From positions 2,418,001-2,482,000 of the forward strand of contig NZ_CP108938.1 in NCBI RefSeq assembly GCF_036347135.1: a stretch of 64,000 nt of DNA, in the 5' to 3' direction. A model generated the notes under the pieces. It made no database searches. It was not told the origin of the DNA and saw only the letters and a list, made by a program, of their open reading frames with translations. Position numbers and translations under genes: made by a program. The stretch's first letter is position 1; the number at the start of each line of letters is the position of its first letter. The DNA is from Streptomyces sp. NBC_00775. Lineage in GTDB: Bacteria > Actinomycetota > Actinomycetes > Streptomycetales > Streptomycetaceae. Shown piece after piece: positions 9,697 through 17,609 of the stretch.

Positions 9697-9724
9697 CGCT
9701 CAATGAATCTAAGTTCACTCAGCG
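9697..9724. promoter_or_regulatory. Putative IclR operator (28-bp imperfect palindrome)
   Basis: CGCT at 9697-9700 mirrors AGCG at 9721-9724 and TGAA mirrors TTCA inside it; about 10 of 14 positions match between half-sites. It sits between the divergent IclR and channel genes, where an IclR binding site would be expected. TTGACA at 9658-9663 may be a promoter element. Confidence 0.45.
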
Positions 9725-9792
9725 AAAAATAATAGCTCGGCGCGGTGCGGGACGCACCCCACCAGGCCCCGCCCCTCTCCTTCGCCCCTCCC

Positions 9793-9828
9793 CCTGCCCC
9801 TGCCCCTGCCCCTGCCCCTGCCCCTGCC
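9793..9828. repeat. (CCTGCC)6 hexanucleotide repeat
   Basis: Six perfect copies of CCTGCC end 18 bp before the ATG of the channel gene, in the 5' leader just upstream of the ribosome site. Copy-number slippage here could change leader length. Confidence 0.85.
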
Positions 9829-9846
9829 CTTGCCTTGAGGACTCCC

Positions 9847-10599
9847 ATGAGCAATTCCGCCCAGAGCCGCGCGGACCTCGTCCGGCACAGCGCCTATGAA
9901 TTCGCGCTGACCACGGTGCTTCTCTTCGTCGTAGTGAGCCTGGTCCGCTGGCTGGCCCTCCCCGGCTCGTCACTGACGATCGGCAATCCGCACACCTTGT
10001 TCGCCGTCGCGGGAATCGCGGTCGCCGCGCTGATCGCGGCGCTGATGTACTCGCCGCCCGGCCGCGCCTCCGGCGGCCACCTCCACCCCGGTGTCACCGT
10101 CTTCCTGTGGTCGAGCGGTCTCTTCCCGGCCCGCGCGGTCCTCCCGTACCTCGCCGCGCAGCTCGCCGGATCGGTGGCCGGCACCGCGCTGGCCGGAGCG
10201 GTGTGGGGCGAACCCGTGCGCCAGGTCGGCTACGGCGCCGTGGCGCCCGCGCCCGGGACCGGCGCGGTCGAACTGTTCCTCATCGAGGGCGCAGCGCTCG
10301 CCGCGGTGTTCGTCGCGGTGGCGCTGGTGATGGCCAGGCCCGCCCTGCGCGGTCTGATCCCGGCGGTCATCGGCATCGGTGTGGGCGTGGTCATCGCGAC
10401 GCTGGGCACCGTGACCGGGGCGAGCATCAACCCGGCGCGCGCCTTCGGTCCGGCCCTGCTCTCCGGTCACCACGAGCACTTCTGGAACTACATGATCGCG
10501 CCGCTGGTCGCCCCGGCACTTGTCGGCCTCGCCCACCGCGCCCTGCTCACCCGCCGGGCCGCCGCACCTTCGCCGGCGTCCGCGTCCGCCGAGGCGTGA
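9847..10599 (+). CDS. MIP-family (aquaporin/glycerol-facilitator-like) channel
   Basis: A 250-residue membrane channel of the major intrinsic protein family with about six helices. The second half carries the canonical pore motif, INPARAFGPAL. The first pore motif is replaced by HPG (in GGHLHPGVTVF), so the usual NPA asparagine is lost there. The start ATG at 9847 has GAGGA five nt upstream. The aldehyde dehydrogenase gene follows 32 nt after its stop, so the two form an operon. It may facilitate uptake of a small polyol or another uncharged substrate; water or glycerol selectivity cannot be read from the sequence. Confidence 0.85.
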   Translation: MSNSAQSRADLVRHSAYEFALTTVLLFVVVSLVRWLALPGSSLTIGNPHTLFAVAGIAVAALIAALMYSPPGRASGGHLHPGVTVFLWSSGLFPARAVLPYLAAQLAGSVAGTALAGAVWGEPVRQVGYGAVAPAPGTGAVELFLIEGAALAAVFVAVALVMARPALRGLIPAVIGIGVGVVIATLGTVTGASINPARAFGPALLSGHHEHFWNYMIAPLVAPALVGLAHRALLTRRAAAPSPASASAEA

Positions 10600-10631
10600 G
10601 CCTCCCCCCTTCCTCACCTCAGGAGCACCCC

Positions 10632-12101
10632 GTGTCCACCACCCGAGGACTGATCATCAACGGCCAGGAGGTCCCCGCCTCCTCCGGCCGCACCGCGTCC
10701 GACATCAACCCCTGGACCGGCGCCGTCTGCGCCGAGGTCGCCGCCGGCACCACGGACGACGTACGCCGTGCCGTGGACGCCGCCGACGCCGCGTTCGAGG
10801 CATGGGCCGCGACCAGGCCGGCCGAGCGCCGCCGGATCTTCCTGCGCGCCGCGCAGCTGATGGCCGAGCGCACGGAGGAGATTGTGCGCCTGATGGCCGC
10901 CGAGGTCGGCGGCGTCGCGCCCTGGGCCGGGTTCAACGCCCACCTGGCCGCCGACATCTTCCTGGAAGCCGCGGCGGAGGTGAGCCGACCGACCGGGCAG
11001 ACCCTCGCCACCAACTCCGACGGCGTCTACTCCGCGCAGGTGCGGGTGCCCAAGGGCGTGATCGCCGCGATCTCGCCGTGGAACGCGCCGGTCATCCTCG
11101 GGGTGCGCGCGGTGGCGATGCCGATCGCGATGGGCAACACCGTGGTGATGAAGCCCAGCGAGGACGCACCGATCGCCTGCGGTCTGCTGATCTCGGACGT
11201 GCTGCACGAGGCCGGGCTGCCCGCGGGCGTGCTCAACGTCGTCACCAACGACCGTGCCGACGCGGCCGAGGTGGTCTCCGCGCTGATCGCCGACCCCCGG
11301 GTACGGATGATCAACTTCACCGGTTCCACGGAGGTCGGCCGCACCATCGGCGTCCAGGCCGCCCAGCACCTCAAGCCCGCCGTGCTCGAACTCGGCGGCA
11401 AGAACGCCCTGTTGGTCCTGGAGGACGCGGACGTCGACTACGCGGTGGACGCCGCGGTCTTCGGCTCCTTCATGAACGCGGGACAGATCTGTATGTGCGT
11501 GGACCGGGTCGTCGTGCACCGCGCGGTCGCCGAGGAGTTCACGGCCAAGTTCGCCGCCCGCGTCCAGGCACTCCCGTACGGCGATCCGGCCGATCCGGGC
11601 ACGGCTGTCGGCCCGGTCGTCAACGCGGCCGCCGCGCGGCGGGTCGCGGCGCTCGTCGCGGACGCGGTCGCTCGCGGCGCCGAACTGGCCGCGGGTACCG
11701 GTGAGATCGAGGAGCCGGGCACGCTGATCCGGCCGGTCGTCCTCACCGGGGTCACCAAGGAGATGAAGGTCTACTACGACGAGATCTTCGGCCCGGCGAC
11801 CGTGATCCATGTCGTGGACAGCGTCGACGAGGCCGTCGTGCTCGCCAACGACACTCCCTACGGGCTGACCGCGGGTGTCATTACGGAGAACCTGGCGCAG
11901 GGACTGTCGGTCGCCGCCCGCCTGCGTACCGGCATCGTGCATGTCAACAACCAGTCCATCGCGGACGAACCGCAGGCTCCGTTCGGTGGTGTGAAGAGTT
12001 CCGGGTACGGGCGGTTCGGTGGGCAGGCGGGCGCGGAGGCGTTCACCGACACGCGGTGGGTCACCGCGCAGGCCGTCGGCCATGCGCACTACCCGATCTG
12101 A
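10632..12101 (+). CDS. NAD(P)-dependent aldehyde dehydrogenase
   Basis: A 489-residue aldehyde dehydrogenase of usual length. The general base Glu253 lies in LELGGKNA and the nucleophile Cys287 in GQICMCVDR. The cofactor-binding segments ISPWNAPV and FTGSTEVGR are present. The overall sequence resembles benzaldehyde/vanillin-type dehydrogenases (inference). The GTG start is set by AGGAGC at 10621-10626. It lies downstream of a small-molecule channel and opposite an IclR regulator, so the likely job is oxidation of an imported or derived aldehyde in a catabolic route. Confidence 0.93.
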   Translation: MSTTRGLIINGQEVPASSGRTASDINPWTGAVCAEVAAGTTDDVRRAVDAADAAFEAWAATRPAERRRIFLRAAQLMAERTEEIVRLMAAEVGGVAPWAGFNAHLAADIFLEAAAEVSRPTGQTLATNSDGVYSAQVRVPKGVIAAISPWNAPVILGVRAVAMPIAMGNTVVMKPSEDAPIACGLLISDVLHEAGLPAGVLNVVTNDRADAAEVVSALIADPRVRMINFTGSTEVGRTIGVQAAQHLKPAVLELGGKNALLVLEDADVDYAVDAAVFGSFMNAGQICMCVDRVVVHRAVAEEFTAKFAARVQALPYGDPADPGTAVGPVVNAAAARRVAALVADAVARGAELAAGTGEIEEPGTLIRPVVLTGVTKEMKVYYDEIFGPATVIHVVDSVDEAVVLANDTPYGLTAGVITENLAQGLSVAARLRTGIVHVNNQSIADEPQAPFGGVKSSGYGRFGGQAGAEAFTDTRWVTAQAVGHAHYPI

Positions 12102-12135
12102 TCGCCCCTGCCGCCCCTACCCGTCCCATCCCTTC

Positions 12136-12211
12136 CTGGGGGCTGCGCCCCCAGACCCCCGCTAAAAGATCGCGCAGTTCCCCGCGCCCCTTAAAAGGGG
12201 CGCGGGGAACT
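12136..12211. terminator. Double hairpin after the aldehyde dehydrogenase gene
   Basis: The first hairpin is CTGGGGGC (12136-12143) with GCCCCCAG (12147-12154), loop TGC. The second has 15-bp perfect arms at 12176-12190 and 12197-12211 around TTAAAA. This GC-rich pair is a recurrent Streptomyces intergenic element and probably terminates transcription. A related, shorter copy lies at 48952-48984. Confidence 0.75.
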
Positions 12212-12350
12212 CGCTTATGGGCAGCGGGCGTTCGCGTTCCTTGGGGTCCGGCGTGGGGCGACTGTGGGCAACCTGTGGGTTTGCTGATTCTCATCCGGCC
12301 CTCAGTGAAGCCTCACCGATGCCCCAGACGCGGGCTGGATGGTCGCTGCC

Positions 12351-13229
12351 ATGAACGAACAGAACGCAGGAGGCGTCCGGCAGCGCTCGGTCGAGATCGT
12401 GGTGCCGGTCTACAACGAGGCTCATGTCCTCGCCGACAGCATCGGCCGTCTCCACGCATACCTCGAAGCCTCCTTCCCGTTCCCGTTCCGCATCACCGTC
12501 GCGGACAACGCGAGCACCGACGCCACCTGGCAGACGGCGATCGACCTGACCCACCGGCTGCCCCATGTGCACGCGGTCCACCTGGACGCCAAGGGCCGGG
12601 GCCGAGCCCTGAAGCACGTGTGGAGCCAGTCGACCGCGGATGTGGTCGCTTACATGGACGTCGACCTGTCCACCGGCCTTGAGGGCTTCCTCCCCCTGGT
12701 CGCTCCCCTGCTCTCCGGCCACAGCGACGTGGCCATCGGCAGCCGGCTGCACCGTCAGTCGGCGGTGGAGCGCGGGCCGAAGCGTGAATTCATCTCCCGC
12801 TCCTACAACCTGCTGCTGAAGGCGGGGCTCGCGGCCCGTTTCTCGGACGCGCAGTGCGGGTTCAAGGCCGTACGCACCGACGTGTTCCGGGCGCTCGCCC
12901 CGCACATCGAGGACAACGCCTGGTTCTTCGACACCGAACTGCTGGTCCTCGCCCAGCGCAACCGGCTGCGCATCCACGAGGTCCCGGTCGACTGGGTCGA
13001 CGACCCCGACAGCCGGGTCGACATCGTCCGCACCGCCGTCGACGACCTCATGGGCATGGGCCGGATGCTGAAGGCCACCCTGACCGGCCGCGCCCGGATC
13101 GCCGCCGTACCGCGCCGCGGCAGCGTCCCGCAGGTACCGGCCACCCGAAAGACCGCCGAGGTCACGCCTGTTCAGGCGGCCGACGCAAGCACCTCGTCCC
13201 GCTCGGATCACTTGGAGTATGCGTCATGA
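12351..13229 (+). CDS. Family 2 glycosyltransferase (GtrB / dolichyl-phosphate sugar synthase-like)
   Basis: A 292-residue GT-A glycosyltransferase. The nucleotide-sugar fold begins at VEIVVPVYNEAHVL, the metal-binding DxD is DVD in AYMDVDLST, and a later QCGFKAVR segment is typical of polyprenyl-phosphate sugar synthases. No C-terminal membrane helices are present. Its stop overlaps the ATG of the GT39 gene. The pair probably makes a lipid-linked sugar and transfers it outside the membrane. I chose the ATG at 12351 with GGATGG eight nt upstream; the ATG at 12339 is possible. Confidence 0.88.
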   Translation: MNEQNAGGVRQRSVEIVVPVYNEAHVLADSIGRLHAYLEASFPFPFRITVADNASTDATWQTAIDLTHRLPHVHAVHLDAKGRGRALKHVWSQSTADVVAYMDVDLSTGLEGFLPLVAPLLSGHSDVAIGSRLHRQSAVERGPKREFISRSYNLLLKAGLAARFSDAQCGFKAVRTDVFRALAPHIEDNAWFFDTELLVLAQRNRLRIHEVPVDWVDDPDSRVDIVRTAVDDLMGMGRMLKATLTGRARIAAVPRRGSVPQVPATRKTAEVTPVQAADASTSSRSDHLEYAS

Positions 13230-15400
13230 CGACCCTCGCCCCGCCGCCCCAGCAGGAGGGCTCCCGGCGTTCGCACCGGGCCGCCCCGCCCGCCGACGGC
13301 GGCATCGCCGCCCGCGCCCGAAGGGTCTTCACCGGACCCGAGGACGACCCGCGCTGGGCCCGCCCGGCCCTGTGGGCGATCGCGCTCCTCGCCACGGCCC
13401 TGTACGCCTGGAACCTGTCCTCCCTCACCGGCAACACCTTCTACAACGCCGCCGTCTACAGCGGCACCAAGAGCTGGAAGGCGTTCTTCTTCGGCGCCCT
13501 GGACTCCGGCAGCTTCATCACCGTCGACAAACCGCCGTTCGCGCTGTGGGTGATGGGTCTGTCGGCCCGCGCCTTCGGCTACGGCACCTGGCAGTTGATG
13601 CTGCCGATGGTCGCGGTGGGCACGGGATCCGTGGCTCTGCTGCACCGCCTGGTCAAGCGGGACTTCGGCCCGGTGGCGGCGACGATCGCCGCGCTGGCAC
13701 TGGCCCTCACCCCGATCACCGTCGCCATCACCCGCGACACCAACCCCGACCCGATCCTGGTCTTCCTGATGCTGCTCGGCGCGGCCGGCCTGCTGAAGGC
13801 CGTCCGCACCGGCCGGCTGATGCCGCTGGTCTGGTCGGCGGTCGCGATCGGCTTCGCGTTCAACACCAAGATGATGCAGGCGTACGTCGTCCTGCCGGTG
13901 TTCTTCCTGGTCTACCTCTGGGCCGCGCGGGGTTCCGTGGGCCGCCGGATCCGCAACCTCGGCGTCGCCACCGTCGCGCTGGTCGTCTCCAGCGCCTGGT
14001 GGATGGTGATCGTCGACCTGATCCCCGCCTCCTCCCGCCCCTACATCGGCGGCTCGACCGACAACACGGTCTGGGATCTGGTCATCGGCTACAACGGCTT
14101 CGGCCGCATCTTCGGCGCGAGTTCGTCGGTGGGTTCGGCCGGCAACGGCGCCAGCTTCGGCGGTACGGCGTCCGTCTACCGGCTCTTCAACGAGATCATG
14201 GGCGGCCAGATCTCCTGGCTCATCCCCTTCGCGGCCATCGCCCTCGTCGCGGGCCTGATCCTGCGCGGCCGGGCGCCCCGCACCGACGCCAAGCGCGCGG
14301 CGCTGATGCTGTGGGGCGGCTGGTTCGTCCTGCACTACCTGACCTTCGCCCTCGCGGAGGGCACCTTCCACCCGTACTACGTCACCGCCATGGCCCCCGG
14401 TATCGCGGCCCTGGCCGGTGCCGGCGGCGTGATGCTGTACAAGGCGCTGCGTGAAGGCTCGGCGGCGAAGTGGGGCTGGGTCCTCCCGGCCGCCGTCGCG
14501 GCCAGCGCGGGCTGGGCGATCGTCCTGCTCCAGCGGGTCTCGGGCTCCGGCACGCTCTACACCGTCGCCGAGGTCGTGGTCGGTGTCGCGGGCGCATTCT
14601 CGGTGCTCGGTCTGCTCGCCGGACGGTTCATGAAGCGGCAGCGGCTCCTGGGCTTCGCGGCCCTGGCGGCCGTCGTCGCCCTGCTGGCGGGGCCCACCGC
14701 GTACTCGCTCTCGGCGGCCACCGGTGCTTCCAGCAACGGCACCAACCCGACGGCCGGCCCGAACACCGGCGGCGGCATGGGCGGTACGGGCGGCGGTCCG
14801 GGCGGCAGCGGCAGCAAGGGCGCCATGGGCGGTGAGGCACCGACCGGTGCCGACGGCGGCCAGTCCATGGGCGAGCCCCCGTCCGGCAGCGGCTCGTCGT
14901 CCACGGCCGAGTCCGGCACCCGGCCGAGCGGCGGCCAGACGGGCGGCGGTGGCGGTGGTCAGATGGGCGGCGACAGCCAGGTCTCGTCGGACATGATCAC
15001 GTATCTCAAGAAGCACCAGGACGGCGCCACTTGGCTGCTGGCGGTGGCCACCGACCAGACCGCGTCCTCGATCATCCTGGAGTCCGGACAGCCCGTCATC
15101 TCCATGGGCGGCTGGTCCGGCAGCGACAACGCCATGACCCTCGCCAAGCTCAAGAGCCTGGTGAAGTCCGGCAAGCTGCACTACATCATGATCAGCAGCA
15201 CCGGCGGCCAGGGCACCGACTCCGAGATCGCCACCTGGGTCGCGAAGCACGGCACCGCCGTCAAGTCCTCGGCGTACAGCACGAGTTCATCCACCAGCTC
15301 CAGCTCCAGCTCCAGCTCCAGCTCCAGCTCCAGCTCCAGCTCCAGCTCCAGCTCCAGCTCCAGCGGCCTCTACCGCCTGGACGCCTCCGACGTCAGCTGA
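13226..15400 (+). CDS. GT39/ArnT-like membrane glycosyltransferase with poly-Ser tail
   Basis: A 724-residue polytopic protein of the ArnT/PMT-like GT-C group. About eleven membrane helices occupy residues 48-495, and the first loop carries acidic residues (KPPFALWVMG region follows DSGSFITVD). A long Gly/Ser-rich low-complexity linker (about 510-590) leads to a soluble C-terminal domain (about 592-685). The protein ends with about 25 serines encoded by a hexanucleotide repeat. It overlaps the GT2 gene by ATGA and likely uses the lipid-linked sugar made there to glycosylate an envelope acceptor. Acceptor unknown. Confidence 0.87.
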   Translation: MTTLAPPPQQEGSRRSHRAAPPADGGIAARARRVFTGPEDDPRWARPALWAIALLATALYAWNLSSLTGNTFYNAAVYSGTKSWKAFFFGALDSGSFITVDKPPFALWVMGLSARAFGYGTWQLMLPMVAVGTGSVALLHRLVKRDFGPVAATIAALALALTPITVAITRDTNPDPILVFLMLLGAAGLLKAVRTGRLMPLVWSAVAIGFAFNTKMMQAYVVLPVFFLVYLWAARGSVGRRIRNLGVATVALVVSSAWWMVIVDLIPASSRPYIGGSTDNTVWDLVIGYNGFGRIFGASSSVGSAGNGASFGGTASVYRLFNEIMGGQISWLIPFAAIALVAGLILRGRAPRTDAKRAALMLWGGWFVLHYLTFALAEGTFHPYYVTAMAPGIAALAGAGGVMLYKALREGSAAKWGWVLPAAVAASAGWAIVLLQRVSGSGTLYTVAEVVVGVAGAFSVLGLLAGRFMKRQRLLGFAALAAVVALLAGPTAYSLSAATGASSNGTNPTAGPNTGGGMGGTGGGPGGSGSKGAMGGEAPTGADGGQSMGEPPSGSGSSSTAESGTRPSGGQTGGGGGGQMGGDSQVSSDMITYLKKHQDGATWLLAVATDQTASSIILESGQPVISMGGWSGSDNAMTLAKLKSLVKSGKLHYIMISSTGGQGTDSEIATWVAKHGTAVKSSAYSTSSSTSSSSSSSSSSSSSSSSSSSSSSSGLYRLDASDVS
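15296..15361 (+). repeat. (AGCTCC)11 tandem repeat coding for serines
   Basis: Eleven perfect AGCTCC units (66 bp) encode an uninterrupted Ser run near the C-terminus of the GT39 protein. Unit-length changes keep the frame, so the tract can lengthen or shorten without loss of the protein end. Confidence 0.95.
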
Positions 15401-15532
15401 CCCCACCGTTCCTCCCACCAGGGCGGGCCGCCGGACATCCCCACCGGCGGCCCGCCCCTACGCGTTATGGAGTGCTCCCCTGGCGGCTCGCGGACGCGCC
15501 CCGGCTCATCGCGAGCACCGCGTCGCGGCGGC

Positions 15533-15691
15533 TCAGCGCGCCGAGCGGTGAAGGACCGGTCGCCCGTCGGCCTCGGCGGCAGCGCGGGCCCCCGGGCGGC
15601 GCACCAGGACGGTGACGTCGTGACCCGCGGCCACCAGACGGTCGAGCATCGGCCTGCCCATCCGGCCCGGCCCGAGGAATCCGATCCTCAC
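15533..15691 (-). pseudogene. Truncated 6PGDH/3-hydroxyisobutyrate-dehydrogenase-like remnant
   Basis: A 52-codon frame beginning with GTG at 15691 reads RIGFLGPGRMGRPMLDRL and then VAAGHDVTVLVRRPGARA before a stop. This is the NAD(P)-binding Rossmann start of the beta-hydroxyacid dehydrogenase family (pattern GxGxMGxPM). Normal members have about 290 residues, so only the first sixth remains. It is divergent from the TetR gene at 15833, a usual arrangement for a regulator and its target enzyme. I infer an enzyme gene cut short by deletion; nothing of the rest is seen between here and the GT39 gene. Confidence 0.65.
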
Positions 15692-15832
15692 TCCAGGTCC
15701 GCAGCACGCATCGGCTTCCCCTCTTCGAGAGGCACACCATCCGGTCCTGGGACTGTAGCGACGCGACGGGAGTTATAGAAGACCATCTCCTGAAATGGGC
15801 CGCCTGCACCCCTGGTCATTACGATGGCCCCC

Positions 15833-16420
15833 ATGACAGAGCCTCGCCGTCGCCCGGGCCGTCCACGTGACACGAGCATCAATGAACGGGCCCTCGCGGC
15901 AACGCGCGAGCTGCTGGTCGGACGCGGCTTCGAGGCGACGACGATCCAGGCCGTGGCGGACCACTCCGGCGTACACGCCTCCGCCATCTACCGTCGCTGG
16001 CCGTCGCGGATCGAGCTGATCGAGGAGGCCACGTTTCCCGGACTCAGCCCGGTGAGCGTCCAGCCGACGGGGGACCTCCGCCGCGATCTGCGCCGGTTCA
16101 TCCGCGCCTACCTGGCGGCCTTCGGCGCGCCCGCGGCACGTGCGGCGGCGGCCGGACTCCTCACGCACTATCAGACAGCGGGCCGCGCCCGTCCGCCGGA
16201 GATGTACCTGCGGGTGTCGGCGCGACCGCAGTTCCAGGACATCCTGCGCGCCGCTCCGCCCGGGAGCGTCGACCCCGACGTGGACCCCGACGACGTCTTC
16301 GACCTGCTCCTCGGCGCCGTCCTGACCCGCACCCTGCTCTTCGCGGTCACGGCACGGCACCGCCCCATCGAGCGCACCGTCGAGATGATCCTCCGGCTGC
16401 TGCGGCCCCTCGACGCATGA
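15833..16420 (+). CDS. TetR/AcrR family transcriptional regulator
   Basis: A 195-residue repressor with an N-terminal basic RRRPGRP stretch and a TetR helix-turn-helix at about 14-60 (TIQAVADHSGVHASAIYRRW). An all-helical ligand domain of normal length follows. No ribosome site precedes either ATG (15824 or 15833), so a leaderless or near-leaderless transcript is possible. It faces a truncated dehydrogenase remnant, so its former target may be lost. The ligand is unknown. Confidence 0.85.
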   Translation: MTEPRRRPGRPRDTSINERALAATRELLVGRGFEATTIQAVADHSGVHASAIYRRWPSRIELIEEATFPGLSPVSVQPTGDLRRDLRRFIRAYLAAFGAPAARAAAAGLLTHYQTAGRARPPEMYLRVSARPQFQDILRAAPPGSVDPDVDPDDVFDLLLGAVLTRTLLFAVTARHRPIERTVEMILRLLRPLDA

Positions 16421-16466
16421 GGAAGGGGGCGTGACGCTGCTGGGGTCCCAGACGTGCGCGCTCATG

Positions 16467-16492
16467 CCATGGTGCAGCGGGCTGCACCATGG
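16467..16492. promoter_or_regulatory. 26-bp palindrome downstream of TetR
   Basis: Perfect 12-bp arms CCATGGTGCAGC and its complement flank GG. It lies between the TetR stop and the next gene, and may be an operator or a terminator. No T-run follows. Confidence 0.5.
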
Positions 16493-16609
16493 AATCGGGA
16501 GGCCGGCCCCTCGTGGCGGGGAACGGGCGACGGGATCGTAGTCGACAGCGATCGCAAGAGATCCACGGATCGCGACAGGCCCACGTCTCCCCTTCAGAAG
16601 GAAACCTCC

Positions 16610-17002
16610 GTGAAGTCGCTGCTCGCCGCCGTGAAGGCGTTCGTCGCCAACCTTCTGCTCTGGTCGTTCTTCGTGGGCGGACTCGCCGCGAGCTCCGCGT
16701 CCGGTGCCGTCCTCGACGGCACCCAGAAGGATGTGGCCACCTACGCCGGTATCGCCGTCTCGCTGCTGGCCGGTTCGCGCATCGCGAAGAAGCCGAGGAT
16801 CAAGGCGTTCCTGTCGACGCCGCCGGTGCTCTGGTTCCTGTTCCTGTTCAACGGCGCCGTCGCCGCCGTCTGTTACCTCACCATGGACGGCGCGAAGGGG
16901 ATCATGGCCGCCGCCGGCATGGGCCTGGTCTCGCTGGGCGCGGCCGGCGGTCTGATCGCGAGCCGCCGGAAGCCTGCCGGACTGCCCACCGCGTCGCGTT
17001 GA
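16610..17002 (+). CDS. Small hypothetical membrane protein
   Basis: A 130-residue protein with four hydrophobic segments (about 8-30, 42-58, 70-92 and 98-116) and a basic C-terminus ending in RRKPAGLPTASR. The GTG start is supported by AAGGA seven nt upstream. I do not recognise the family. It is followed 65 nt later by a small lipoprotein gene in the same direction, so the two may share a transcript. Confidence 0.65.
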   Translation: MKSLLAAVKAFVANLLLWSFFVGGLAASSASGAVLDGTQKDVATYAGIAVSLLAGSRIAKKPRIKAFLSTPPVLWFLFLFNGAVAAVCYLTMDGAKGIMAAAGMGLVSLGAAGGLIASRRKPAGLPTASR

Positions 17003-17067
17003 GGTCCCCGCACCCGTCGAACGCCTGCCCAAGTCACCGCACAGCCCATCCAGGAGGGGACCCATCC

Positions 17068-17484
17068 ATGGCCGCGAACCGCCGACGTGGACGCCGCACC
17101 GCCACCATCGCCACCACCGTTGCCGCCGTCGCGCTGACCGCCGGGCTTGTCACCGGCTGCGACGACGTCGACAACTCACTGGGCTGCCTGCGGAACGCCG
17201 ACACGATCGCCGACAGCCTCAAGGCCATCCATGAGGCGGGCGTGGACGCGGCGAAGGACCCGACGCGGACCGACGAATCCATCGACAGCATCGACGAGCA
17301 CCTCAACGAGATTGACGCCAAGATCGGCGACAAGTCGGACAACGACAAGGTCGACAAGGCCGTCGACGACCTCGACAAGGCGATCGCGGACTACAACAAG
17401 GCCATTTTGAACGGCGACACGAACCCCGACTCCAGCAAGATCGACGACGCGGCCGACGCGTTGAAGAGCGTCTGCACGTCGTAA
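17068..17484 (+). CDS. Small predicted lipoprotein, helical
   Basis: A 138-residue protein with a twin-arginine-rich N-terminus (NRRRGRR), a hydrophobic stretch and a lipobox ending VTGC at about residue 31, consistent with lipid attachment and export. The mature part is acidic, rich in Asp, Lys and Ala, and predicted helical with heptad-like spacing (DKVDKAVDDLDKAIADYNKA). It has two further cysteines (GCLRN and SVCTS). AGGAGGGG lies eight nt before the ATG. No family assigned. Confidence 0.7.
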   Translation: MAANRRRGRRTATIATTVAAVALTAGLVTGCDDVDNSLGCLRNADTIADSLKAIHEAGVDAAKDPTRTDESIDSIDEHLNEIDAKIGDKSDNDKVDKAVDDLDKAIADYNKAILNGDTNPDSSKIDDAADALKSVCTS

Positions 17485-17609
17485 CGGGCGCGGGCAGGGG
17501 GCCGGCCGCGTCGCCCACCCGCTGGTGCGGCTTCCACTGCCGGACACCGTGGCGTCACACCGGGCGGGAACGCTTCCAGCGTCCCCACCGCGGAAGGACG
17601 ACGTGCGCC

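Noticed and set aside
15296..15361. Tandem repeat considered as a CRISPR array
   Set aside because: The units are six bases with no spacers and lie in frame inside a gene. No CRISPR repeat or cas gene was seen.
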